The translations under genes and the position numbers were made by a program. DNA of 64,000 nt, taken from Haematococcus lacustris. Taxonomy: Eukaryota > Chlorophyta > Chlorophyceae > Chlamydomonadales > Haematococcaceae. This document shows, piece by piece, positions 53,731 through 64,000 of the stretch; the stretch's first letter is position 1; each line of letters opens with the position of its first letter. Below the pieces are notes generated by a model, which was not told the origin of the DNA, made no database searches, and saw only the letters and a program-made list of their open reading frames with translations. The stretch covers positions 7,506,616 through 7,570,615 of the forward strand of contig JASKMD010000026.1 of the NCBI GenBank assembly GCA_030144725.1. The letters are read 5' to 3'.

Positions 53731-54252
53731 AGGCTGAATATGAGGCGGACAATTGTTGTGGCTGGGTGTAAGGTTCACGGGGGTCTATTTCGGAGCAGCA
53801 TCAAGGGCCCAAACGTGAACATAACACGTTTCTGTATCATAGACACATTAGTATTCCACACAAGGAAACGCACAAAACTGGCAGTGCATCATTTGACGAC
53901 CTGGTTGGACAGTTAAATGGACTGCAAGAAGGCCCACATTACTAAAAAATTGACATGGGGTCACGTGACACAAAAAAACTGAGCGCGTCCATGCAGCGGA
54001 GCCACCGAGCGCGATAGCTGTTCTCTGATCACAGCCCCACTAAGTAGGCTATTCCCGACACAACGCGACCCAATCTCTCAGCACCCCCGCCCGCCCCGGC
54101 ATTGGTGCACATCAGCCCGAGCAGCCCGCTAGCTTCGCGTTGATGAGCTACACCGCCCTGCGCAAGAATCGCTGTAAAATTCTTAAAGACCGGTAAGATG
54201 TTATCAGGGGTGCAGCCAATGGCGGGGGTGACCATGTCTCATCACTGATGGG

Positions 54253-55386
54253 TAGGGTTGGCCAGATCCGTATGTGGCGGCTAGAGCGCGACTGGTTAGT
54301 TTAACATCCTGATGTTTTGGGTTTAACCACATCTTTAACCAATCTTTAACATACCCGTTTTGCTACCCTGGGACTGCTTCTCACTGGCTACTTCTGCCGG
54401 CATAGTGTCGCTGGGTGCATTGCCGTGTCGCGACCAGAACGACAGCAAAAAGGGACTCGTATCGCGACCAAACGGTCAACTTTAACAATCGGTTTAACAC
54501 TAACCTTTAACCAGTCCGGTCGCGCTCTAGTGGCGGCTAGAACGACGGTATATACATACGTATTTAGTGTATTCGTAGTTCCGTAGGGTATTCCGTAGGG
54601 GCAGGGTCATCATTTTGCGAAAGTGAGTATGTAGTTTGGTGCACAACAAATATAGAAACGCCCGCTAGGGGTAAGCATGTTCAGAATCTCAACCTATAGC
54701 AGTGTCGTGACACATCTATATGCCAGCCAGCCATGCATGCCGTTAGCAATGTGCTCCTACCCTGTGCGCCAAGCATGTGTCCAAACCCCTCGTGTGGCAG
54801 CCGTGGGTGCAGTTGTGTGTAGTCAACCATGGGCTCCTACTCGACCAATCATGTGTGCCACGCATGTGTGGCCATGTGCTCCAACTCTGCCAACCATGTG
54901 TGCATGGTTTAATCTCCTCGTGCCAGCCTCCTTCACAACATCACCACCTCCTCCTCCACCTCCAGGCATGCTTGTGACAGCACCACCTCCTCACCACCAC
55001 CACCACCTTCATTCCTGCATTGCTGTTTCCCCGGATGTATTCGATCTTCTTTGCACTCTCCAGAGCTAGGCGGTTGCGGGTCTTGGAGAAGATCTGGGAC
55101 GGGGCGGGCTGGGTTGCTGGGCGGGCTGGGCGGGCTTATATATGACCCGCGGTTACGGCCACACTGGCAGTAACGGTGACTTGTGCGTCCTGCGTCCTTT
55201 GCAATCTCGCGATTTTGCTGTCGCGTGTACGGTTCAAGCGTGAAACCTACGGTCAAACCTACGGTATTGTACAGTCAACCGACGTACCTACGGCTGCCTA
55301 CGGATACACGGTGGTCGGGGTACGCTACGTATATACTGTATATACGTACCTACGTATATACGCCGCTACGGTTCTGGCCAACCCTA
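54253..55386. mobile_element. hAT element copy 2, carrying a nested MITE
   Basis: Ends TAGGGTTGGCCAGATCCGTA and (inverted) CGGTTCTGGCCAACCCTA; flanked by CTGATGGG (54245-54252) and CTGATGAG (55387-55394), an 8-bp duplication with one change. Same family as 8289-9655 but without the transposase ORF. Interrupted at 54282-54529. Confidence 0.93.
54282..54529. mobile_element. 248-bp MITE nested in hAT copy 2
   Basis: Terminal inverted repeats TAGAGCGCGACTGGTTA and TAACCAGTCCGGTCGCGCTCTA; flanked by a perfect 8-bp duplication GTGGCGGC (54274-54281 and 54530-54537). Copy 1 of the host element shows the empty site. No ORF; hAT-type by duplication length. Confidence 0.94.
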
Positions 55387-55394
55387 CTGATGAG

Positions 55395-55780
55395 TCATCA
55401 GAGGGCCATCAGCCATCATGGGCACCCACGAAAAAGTGCAAGTTCAGCAGGCGCTAGGGACCAGCAAGATCCCACACCATTGCTGGACAATCGATGAGTT
55501 CCTACATGAGTCCTATGGCTTTACAATAACAGTGATAGGGCCCTTATACATGGAGGCATATAAAGACACTGCACATATGCCTGGAAACCCTTGCGCAAAA
55601 CGTTGAGCTTCGAGTAACAAAGACTCATCAGCCAGAGCTGCTTAACAAGTGCCAGCAATTGTGTAATAAGTAGGAAACAGAGCATGCAAAAAAAGCATGC
55701 GGCAATAGTCAGGCTTCCTTCTGGAAGGGGGCCTGCAGTGCATCCTCAGTGTCTATGTTTCCTTCACCACCACCCCTTTG
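55395..55780. other. No feature seen
   Basis: Unique-looking sequence between the hAT element and the ARM-repeat gene; nothing assignable beyond a possible 3' flank of that gene. Confidence 0.4.
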
Positions 55781-55781
55781 C

Positions 55782-58700
55782 CTAGTGCCGTTGTGGCCTT
55801 CCCCGCCCTGTGAGCCACACAGAGCCAGCCGCTGCACCGCAGCCATCCTCTTCTTGCAGCTGGCTTGTTATGAGGGTGGAGGGCAAGGGGGTGCAGTGGC
55901 TCAGGGTCTCAGTGGTGCTGCTGGGTGAGGAAGGGGGAGGGGCCAGGGTCATGCCCAGGCAGCGCCTGCAGGGGGGAGGGGCTCCGCTGCTCACCAGCCT
56001 GCACATAGCCAGAAGCAACAAGGAACGGTGGTCACAATGTTGGGCAGCACTCCATAACCTCATCATGACACGGCAGTCGCCTATCGGCACTGCTGCAACA
56101 CACATACTCACACACTATGCATGTCATGATGTCATGCTTCATGCTGAGCGCTACTGGGCAGGGGGCAGGTGATCCAGAGCAGCTGGCTGTGCACTACATA
56201 CCCACCACACCTCACTCCTGTTGATGAGGGCTGGGGGAGGCGTGGTAATTGCCTCTTGCAAGCTGTGTGCTTTACAAGGATGCATACAAGACTGTGTTCA
56301 GCAGCAAAGCTGTGCTGTGGCCGCTGCTCCTGCTGCTGACGACAAAATGCCTGCATGTGTTGAGATGAATTTGGTGCAGGGGAGATGGTTGTGTGAACCA
56401 GGTTGTTTGCTTGAGCAGTCCTATCTGCCATGAGTCAGGTGGTCAGCACACCTCCTTCCCATGAAAACCCCACACAACCACTTCAACACCACATGCACAT
56501 GCAATGCCAGTGCATAGGTGCCAGCGCACATGCACCCACCACGACCCAGTGTGCAGGGACGGGTTTGGCCAGGTAGCCAGGCACGCCAGCCTCCACCAAG
56601 CGAGCAGAGGCAACAGCATCCAGCCCGCAGTTCCACAGCGCCCCAGTCGCATTCTCAAAGGTCTGGGGACTGCGAGCCTTCTGCGCTGACTTCAGACACA
56701 AGGCCAGGATCTGAGCACCCAGCTGGCCAACCTGCATGACACACAAGGGTCATGGCCAAGGTCATGGTTAGGGTCATGGTTAGGGTCAGGATCAGGGTCA
56801 GGGCCATGGTTAGGGTCATGGTTAGGGTCAGGGTGAGGGTCAGGGTTCTGAACGCATGGTTTGGAAGGCACATAGGCTGCAACCCAGAGCTTGGGCATGC
56901 CTGGCACCGTCAGCGGGTTGATGATGGGTGGACGATTGCAAGGCCCACACCCCTTCTGCCCTCTGGTGTCAGGGCCCTGGGCCCTCCTCAACGCTGAAAC
57001 ACGACCATGAGCAATGAATTGCCCTGCCCTGCCGGCTTGCCCTGCTGCCTTGCATCCCTGCATCCCCTGCAATTGATACATCCACTGCCAGCTGCTTATG
57101 CGTCTTTGCCCAGCTTGCTGGCCTGCCCAGCAGGCCGTGCTGCCAGCTGCAGCCCGGTGTGCCAGGGCCTGTTGGGGTCCAGCAGCCCCACGACGCTGCA
57201 CCCTGCCTGCTCACCTGCTGCTTTGCTTGGTCCAGGAAGGTCAGGTGGTGCAAGGCGCCGGCTGCATTGCACACGGCAATCTCTGGGTAGAACGGCAGCG
57301 CTGCGGCCTCTGGCTTGTCTGGCTTACTCTCTTTAGCAGGGGTGGATGCTGACGCTGGGGTGGACTTAGCCTTCTTCGGCCGTGCCTTGCGCTTGCCCTG
57401 TGCGCCAGGAGTGAGGAGGAGCCAGGGTCACACTACTAGCCTGCATTTGGCCGCATAACATACTGATCGCTCAGCTGCAGCGCAGGACCTCCCTACCTTT
57501 GACTGCCCTAGGTTAATTGAGATGACGTGCAGCAGCGCACTCACACCCTCAGCCTCAAGCACCTGCGGCAGCACAGGGACACAAGCTGAGGACACCACCA
57601 CCATCATTACCATCAACACCACCACCATCACCATCCATCACACCATCATCACGAATATCAACAATACAACTGCAGGTCTCCTATTGCTTCTAGTGTGAGG
57701 TGATTGTGCGAGCTGAATTCCTTCGAGTGAACGTTGCTTGCATAAGAGCTGTTGTCAGCAACACCGGTGGGTTGACCGGGCCAGAGTAAGATGACCTCAG
57801 CCTGACCTGCCATGCAGCATGGCAGCCGGGTTGATGAGGCCACACAGTCTATGCCCAGTAATTGTAATGTAATTGAATACTCGTGCATAATCCGTTTTGA
57901 GTGGTTCAGTAGAAGCAGCACGTCATACGCAGCACACAGAAAGCCATCCAGTGCAGCGGCAGTAGCAGTTGTAGTGAGATGGCGTAGCAGATAGCAGTAG
58001 CAGCAGTGGCAGTGGGGCCCCACCAGCTGGGCGACGTTAGCATCAGCGGTGATCTCCCACAAGATGCCAGCGATGAAGGCTGCCTGCTCACTGCTGGCGT
58101 TCCGCAGAGCAGCCACCAGCTTGGCCAGGCTGCCTGACTCTGAGAACCAGGCAGGGGCAGGGCATGAGGGCGGTCCCTTGCTTAGCCTGGTGTGACGCAT
58201 GGCCACTCAGCTGCCACCCTCTCCTGCTGGGGCGGCCTGGCTGCTGCTGCTGCTACTACTGAACATGTCATCATGGTAGTGCTCATACTCATGCTCCTCC
58301 TCCTGCTGCAGCTATAGCAGTGGTGGGACAAAGGACACTAGGTGTGTGCCTGCTGCCAGTGCACACTGCCCTGCCCTGCCACTGCCGTTCCCTGCCACTG
58401 CCACGCCCCGCCACTGCCGTTCCCTGCCAATGCCCCGCCATTGCCCTGGCTAAGCAAAGCTTGCCACCCAGCGCTGCCTCCATCACTCATCCATCCCTCT
58501 GCTAGTCAACCTCTCCCACACGCACCCAGCAGGTGCTGCGTGAATTGAGGGCACAGGGCCAAAAAGCGCAGGCAGGCGGCGGCCTGGGTAGCCGTGTGGT
58601 CCTTTCGACCCGCCGCTGGCCTCTCGTCCCCGGCCTTGCCTTTGCTGCCCTTCTTTTTGCCGCTCTTGCTGCGCCGCAAGCTGGCTGGCCGCCGGCCGCT

Positions 58701-61700
58701 GGGTGGAAGGCTTGCAGGCACCTGGGTAGAGGCAGGGGTCAGGGTCAGGGTCAGGAGGCTGCATGACATGTTGGCAACCCTCAGAACGGGTTACTCCTGA
58801 ATCCATGCTGTGGTGGGCAGTGCGGGTGTGGCCTGGGGTGTGACAATGGCGGGTGACAGGTGTGACCCTGAAGTGTACTCGGTATGTACACCTCGTAGCC
58901 ATCCCACACTACACATCGTGTATGACCTGGCAGCTGAGATTGTTAGCAGAGGGGCCTGTCAGCCATGGCCGTGTAGTACCACATGCCAACGAATTTGAAT
59001 GTGTCCGTGTGCCGCATGGCCACATGCCGCGCAAGTCTGTGCATGCAGCGGCTAGGCCCGGGGCTTGGCAACGTGCCTGGGAAGGGTCAGGCATGCGGGG
59101 CTGGTAGGCCACCAGCTCCACCAGGGTGGGCACCGCCCCCATCTGCACCAGGGCCTTGCGGCGCAGCACCTTCAAGGCCGTCTGCTCACCCTGTGCTGCA
59201 CCACACAGGCCACCTGCACATCAGCACCTGGACCCGAGAAGGAGGGCAGCTTACACCGGCCGGGCCCTGGGCCCCTGGAGGTTCATCTGTGGCCCCTGAC
59301 CCGCTGGCCCCCTGACCCCGTGGATACCTGACCCGAGCGGCTTGAACCCGAGTGGCTGCTTGGCAGAGTTGTGGGGGCTCCAGTAGGGCAGGGCATGAAG
59401 CCTGGCCCAGCCTGGCCTGGCCATGCCTGTCTGCCCACAGCCTAGGTGACCCTGACCCTGACCCTGACCCTGACCCTGACCCTGACCCTGACCCTGACCC
59501 TGACCCTGACCCTAACCTTAACCCTGACCCTAACCCTGACCCTGACCCTGACCCTAACCCTGACCCTAACCCTGACCCTAACCCTGACCCTGACCCTAAC
59601 CCTGACCCTAACCCTGACCCTGACCCTGACCCTGACCCTGACCCTGACCCTGACCCTGACCCTGACCCTGACCCTGACCCTGACCCTGACCCTAACCCTA
59701 ACCCTGACCCTGACCCTGACCCTGACCCTGACCCTGACCCTGACCCTGACCCTAACCCTAACCCTAACCCTAACCCTGACCCTGACCCTGACCCTGGTCA
59801 CATGGCTGCCTCCAGGGCACTATGGCGCCTTCAGGGAACCCTCAGAGGGTCTAGAGGGGCTCCACGCCAGCGCTGCTGCCCCAAAGATGCCGCACTACAA
59901 AGTGCCCTGACCTCCTCCACACCATTGGTGCTATAATCCTTAGGATGTGCTGCTCAAAGGAGGAGGACATGGCTGACAGCAAAGGCTTATGGGGAGTTGC
60001 CCTGCGTGTGTAACGTAGGCCTGAGCAGCTGTGGCCCTCTGCCTGCAGCACCTTGACCCACCAGCTATCGAGGCCCTGGTGGCAGGCAAAGGAATAACTG
60101 GGAGTGAGTGGCTGTGGGTGAACCTGCCCAGGCTGGCCCATCCCTACTGCCCTGCCTGGCCCACCCCCTGCTGCCCTGCCTGGCCCACCCCCTGCTGCCC
60201 TGCCTGGCCCACCCCCTGCTGCCCTGCCTGGCCCACCCCCTGCTGCCCTGCCTGGCCCACCCCCTGCTGCCCTGCCTGGCCCACCCCCTGCTGCCCTGCC
60301 TGGCCCACCCCCTGCTGCCCTGCCTGGCCCACCTGCACGTTTTCCACCAGGCAACGCAGCGCCGTGACGCACTGCAGGGCGGTGAAACGGGACCCACTCC
60401 AGCCGGGCACTGCCCCGGAGGAGCAGGCGGCCAGCAGTGCAGGCAGGGCCGCCTCTGCAACCCTGGCTGAGTACTCCAGACGCTGTGATCAGCAGGGGTG
60501 GGCCAGGCCGGGCAGCAGTGAATGGGCCGGGCAGGGGTGTGGACAGCAGGGCAGCAGCAGGGGAGGGGCCAGCAGGGCAGCAGGAGTGGTATCAGTGGGG
60601 CAGCAGGGGTGAGGGCAGCAAGGCGGCAGGGCAAGCTCAACAAGTTAAGCCCAGAAACACTAAAAAAGCCTTGGGTGGAAATAGGGCAGCACTATGATGA
60701 CAGCTCTACGAAAAGCTGTGCGGTGACCATGCAACGTGCAAGTGTGACGCCAATGACAGTGCACGAGCAAGTTGCTTGCTTGCTGCCGCACTGTGTCTAG
60801 GTAGCACACCTTGGCCAGGAAGGCGAGGAATTGAGCGGCTGGTAGTCGACTGCGATCATGGTCCCCTCCCAGTAGCGCCGCAGCACCCTGGATGACCTGC
60901 AGGCACGGCCCTGATGTCACCTGGCTGCCTGGGGTGTGTGCTCAGGGGCTGCATGCTGGCTAAGGGGCTGCAGGTGAGTCCTTTGAAATAGCAGCCGGTG
61001 CAGGCCTTGTGCAAGCCACATGACCTCAATGGCATGACATCAGCCCATGCCAGCCACAGGAGTGCCCAGCAGCCTGGTATGGCCTGGCCCCTGCAGGACC
61101 CTGTTGCCTCCTGGGTGGCCAGGGTGTGGCTGCAGCCTAGTCAGATGCGGCTTCAATGCTGCTGTTACTAGTGGCATTGATGACAGGATGCGGATGGCAC
61201 TTCAACCCTGGCTGGCAAATTGTCTGATTCTGGCATTATAGGCTCACGCTGATGTCCATGGTCTACAAGCAGGGCAGGCTTGCAGCTAAGGGGGGAGCAC
61301 TGCACTCACAGGCAACGCACCCTCGGGCTGACCACTTCGGGCAAGTGCTTGTCAGACTGAGCTAGGGCGTACAGCGCACCGCAGGCTGCATGCTTTTCTT
61401 CGACTTGACCTCGCTCCAGCATGCCGACAAGGAAGCCAATGCACTGAGTTTTGAAGATGTCCTCCCGCTACACAGCAGTGCAAAGCACTCAGCTGGGACC
61501 TCTGGCTAGTAGCCAGGCACGCCAACCTCCACCAGGCGAGCTAAGGCAACAGCATCCAGCACGCAGGTGCTCGCACAGGACCAAAGCTGGCCTCGCCAAC
61601 ACGGCTGCTGGCTGCGGTGGGTGTATAGAGCGGCAGGTGCCAAATGCTAGCCATGGGGTAATGGTGTAGCAGCTGTTTCTAGCTGGAGCTCATGTCACCT

Positions 61701-62045
61701 GGACTTCACCTCCCAAGGCATGTGACCAGATGCACATGGCTGCCTCTGACTTGCGCACTAATGCGTTGGTCGCCTCATTCTGCAGTGACATGGTCCACAT
61801 GAAAGTTTTGTAACACCCGGTTGTAAAAGGGTCCCGGGCAGAGTGAAGCCCACTGAACCTAAGGTGCACATGGGGTGCACAAAGTCACCGCGACAGCTGG
61901 CTGTAATTGGCTGAAATTGAGAACGCACCACAAGCTTCTCCCCTTTCACACACTCGCAGTACTGTGCTATGCTCGGGGCTAAAGGAGCTCCGACAACAGG
62001 CTTCTTCTTGCCTGTCTTCGGTTTCACGCTGACGGTGGCCGCCAT
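55782..62045 (-). CDS. Armadillo-repeat protein, about 12 exons
   Basis: Helical-repeat scaffold protein, partner unknown. Segments in transcript order: first exon from ATG 62045 (MAATVSVKPKTGKKKPVVGA); NEATNALVRKSEAAM (about 61735-61780); GFLVGMLERGQVEEKHAACG ... YALAQSDKHLPEVVSP (about 61310-61480); IQGAAALLGGDHDRS ... AAQFLAFLAK (about 60810-60900); AALPALLAACSSGAVPGW ... CVTALRCLVENVQ (about 60335-60480); KALVQMGAVPTLVELVAYQ (about 59105-59190); a basic linker then AACLRFLALCPQFTQHLL (about 58525-58700); GSLAKLVAALRNASSEQAAF ... ILWEITADANVAQLV (about 58020-58150); VLEAEGVSALLHVISINLG (about 57500-57570); a Lys-rich linker, then IAVCNAAGALHHLTFL (about 57225-57410); NATGALWNCGLDAVASARLV (about 56570-56740); tail to a stop at 55782. 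The EAGVxxLL/NAxGAL rhythm is typical ARM. Several introns hold satellites. Confidence 0.72.
56750..56855. repeat. GGTCATGGTTAGGGTCAGG degenerate repeat
   Basis: Mixed GGTCAT/GGTTAG/GGTCAG hexamers in an intron of the ARM gene. Confidence 0.85.
59446..59795. repeat. TGACCC/TAACCC hexamer array
   Basis: About 58 hexamers in an ARM-gene intron, mostly TGACCC with clustered TAACCC variants (for example 59690-59705 and 59752-59776). Open reading frames through it are repeat artefacts. Confidence 0.97.
60148..60331. repeat. 24-bp minisatellite, about 7.5 copies
   Basis: Tandem CTGGCCCACCCCCTGCTGCC-containing units, perfect, in the ARM-gene intron that follows the exon ending LVENVQ. Confidence 0.96.
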
Positions 62046-62506
62046 ATATGGTTATGCCGCCTATTGAATTTACAGACATGTACGCGAGTACCTGTGGTAG
62101 TTTAGCCTTACACTTTTCGCCATTGCTGCAGGCAGAGGCTTGCACCAGCACATTGTGTATCTATACTCCGGTCATGTCGTGAAAGTAACTGTGAGTAATG
62201 AACAGGTTTGATAAATGATCATGCATGACAATGTTTTGACGAACAATCTCCTAACTAGCGGCCAGCAAGGGTGGACGAGTGATGCGTCAGTGGCATCCAG
62301 GGCGCTAGGCAGAGCGTGGCTCGCCAACAGGTGCCCGCTAGTTCCCCGGCCGGTGCCACTCATTCAGAGTGGGATGCAAATGCATTTCTTAAGTCAAAGC
62401 AAGCAGTGTGCAATATGACCTTACCATAACTTAACCAAGACAATCATTACCACTTGCTGATGCGGACTTAGGGAGGCTTCATCCCGGCAGGCCCAGGGGC
62501 ACCCCG
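62046..62506. promoter_or_regulatory. Divergent promoter region between ARM and RRM genes
   Basis: 461 bp separate the proposed start codons of two genes pointing away from each other. No TATA box could be assigned with confidence. Confidence 0.45.
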
Positions 62507-63893
62507 ATGGACGAGCAGGGAGTGGCGGGAAGCCGCTGCTTTGTGGTCTGCGGCAAGAATGTCACTGTAAGTGTGGGCGCGTGGGGACGGGGCGCATCAA
62601 TCGGGCGAGACCGTGTCCGTATCACTTGTTCAGGGTGAGGAGCTGCAAGCAGCGTTTGCACCGTATGGCGCGGTGGAGTCGGTGAAAGTAGTGCGCGACA
62701 AAGGAGGTGAGCCAGCTGGTGCTGCGATTGCTACGATCTTCCATCAGGTAGCTATGCTCACTCGCCTTGCTTCGGATGTCTCGCGACGATGCTGTAAATC
62801 AAGGTGCTCAGTATTGCGCCGGGGCGGCACCATGAGTGCTCAATTGCTACAGCCTTCTGTTATCCTCTGAGCGTGCAGTGGCATACGTCAAGTACGACAA
62901 GGCTAGCCAAGCTGCACTGGCCATCGAGGACCTCAACGGGGCTGTGCTGAACGACGGGAGGGGCCCAAAACTGAAAGTCCTGCTCGCCGAAGCTCCATCC
63001 GCAAGGTAGTTAACCGCAAGGTGCCACCCGGTACTCGCCGACAGCTAGCTGCGAAGCTCTTGTCCAGGCACTCGAATGCACAACGCTAAAGCCACCAGCT
63101 GCTTCGTTGCGGGCTGTGCTCTTGCTGCCAGTGCAGGAATGCTGCACCTCAGCCAAGGCAACACCCTGGCGCAGAGCTGTCATCAGACCCCGATAATGTA
63201 CCACCCCGCTCTCGTTTGTTCCTGGTGGTACCAAAATCAGCAGATCCTCAACTACTGCAGGTACATGAAGCAAACTGTACAGTGCATCCACTCAAAGGAA
63301 TGAGAAGGGGCTCACTTCAGGGGGAAGTACTGGCCTTGCCCCCCCCCCCCCCCTCTGCACCCTCACCTTCCTACACTCCCTCATACTGTGCTGCCTGCAG
63401 GACCATGTCTGCGGTTTCCCAGACTTGGAGTATTGCAAAACAGACCTTGTGGCGACTAAGGGCGTTGCTTTCTGCAAGTTCAGCAAGTCGTCTTCAGCGC
63501 TCAAAGCCCTGGAAGCCATCGCAGATGACGGAATGGTACGCGCCTGCAGAGGCTCTCTGTTCGTATCTTTGTTGAACGCCAGCGACGTAGGCATGCCCGC
63601 GGTGTTTCTCGCGATGCTCGCAGCTTGCCGGGTACCGGGTGAAGGTGATGCTCGCTGAGCCCAAAACCAAGCGTGTGCGCACGGACATGTCTCAGCAAGA
63701 CATCATGTATCAAATGCACCAGGTGAGCGGCGCGAGGCGAAAGGGCGCGAGCGATGGACGTCAATTATTAGTCCGCTGAGCGTAACTCACACTAATCTTG
63801 GCATCGGGTGTGCAGGCAGCCAAGCTGGGCTACGACATGGGCAATCTGGACAATTTCAAACTTCAGATGGGGTCAGGTGCTGCCGCTGATTGA
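62507..63893 (+). CDS. Two-RRM RNA-binding protein (RBM45-like), 7 exons
   Basis: Exons 62507-62566, 62634-62706, 62879-63005, 63137-63260, 63401-63535, 63624-63722 and 63816-63893; all junctions are GT-AG, phases agree, and the product is 231 residues. RRM1: RNP2 CFVVCGKNV, helix GEELQAAFAPYGAVESVKVV, RNP1 KGVAYVKYDKASQAALAIED, then KLKVLLAEAP. RRM2: RNP2 SRLFLVVPKSADP, FPDLEYCKTDLVATKGVAFC (RNP1), KALEAIADDG, YRVKVMLAEPKTKR. The aromatic RNP1 positions (Y, F) are present. Spacing and the LAEPK ending after each RRM resemble RBM45/DRB1-type proteins, which have a third RRM; here a stop at 63891 ends the last exon, unless a donor at TCAG|GTGCTG (about 63875) leads to exons beyond the window. 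ATG 62507 lies just before RNP2. Confidence 0.82.
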
Positions 63894-64000
63894 GCATGCC
63901 AGCAGCTGTCACCACGTCATTGCCCACCTGCAGCTGCAGAGTGGTGCCACATTGTTGTGGCCATTTCCAGGCATTGCGGGTGGACACCTGTCGGAGTACA

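Noticed and set aside
59352..59936. Asp-Pro and Leu-Thr repeat proteins
   Set aside because: Frames through the TGACCC/TAACCC array in an ARM-gene intron.
60031..60643. 193-codon repeat protein on either strand
   Set aside because: Arises from the 24-bp minisatellite; the only exon-like part (60335-60480) is already in the ARM gene.

Overview
The window is nuclear DNA of a green alga. It is GC-rich and full of short GT-AG introns (about 70-300 bp), G-rich 5-9-mer satellites and layered transposons, and the conserved genes are fragmented into many small exons. This and the protein repertoire (expansin, THADA/Trm732, primase large subunit, Fanzor-like fragments, chromodomain gypsy elements) point to a chlorophyte of the Chlamydomonadales. 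A Haematococcus-like genome is my guess, not something the sequence proves. One run of exactly 500 N (35735-36234) marks a scaffold gap.

Layout. Minus-strand expansin gene (149-2744), preceded by about 95 copies of GGGGCA. Plus-strand unknown gene (4110-5296). Broken plus-strand Fanzor/TnpB-like fragment (6397-7480). Minus-strand SirB1-like gene (7798-12036) with a hAT element in one intron. Minus-strand DNA primase large subunit gene, resolved here to 13 exons (13824-18542). A tRNA-Gly(UCC) at 18825-18896. A transposon-rich stretch (19000-24850) with a Fanzor-like pseudogene split by a hAT-like element. A long minus-strand THADA/Trm732 gene (24854 to at least 35412, probably continuing past the gap). 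A nested cluster of minus-strand LTR retrotransposons (36235-49290). Fanzor and MITE debris (49300-55700), including a hAT element that itself carries a MITE. Minus-strand armadillo-repeat gene (55782-62045). Divergent plus-strand two-RRM gene (62507-63893) at the right end.

How it fits together. Five conserved host genes (expansin, SirB1-like, primase, THADA, ARM) lie on the minus strand and the RRM gene on the plus strand. No operon logic applies. tRNA-Gly and THADA (tRNA 2'-O-methylation partner) are near each other, probably by chance. The most interesting material is mobile: several decayed copies of eukaryotic TnpB relatives (Fanzor), hAT insertions with 8-bp target duplications, and two kinds of gypsy element that seem to solve the gag-pol problem differently (UAG readthrough against -1 frameshift). 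One carries a PHD finger after its chromodomain; the other kind has a tRNA-like hairpin in its leader. Exon boundaries were read by eye from splice consensus, frame and family knowledge; no alignment program was run.
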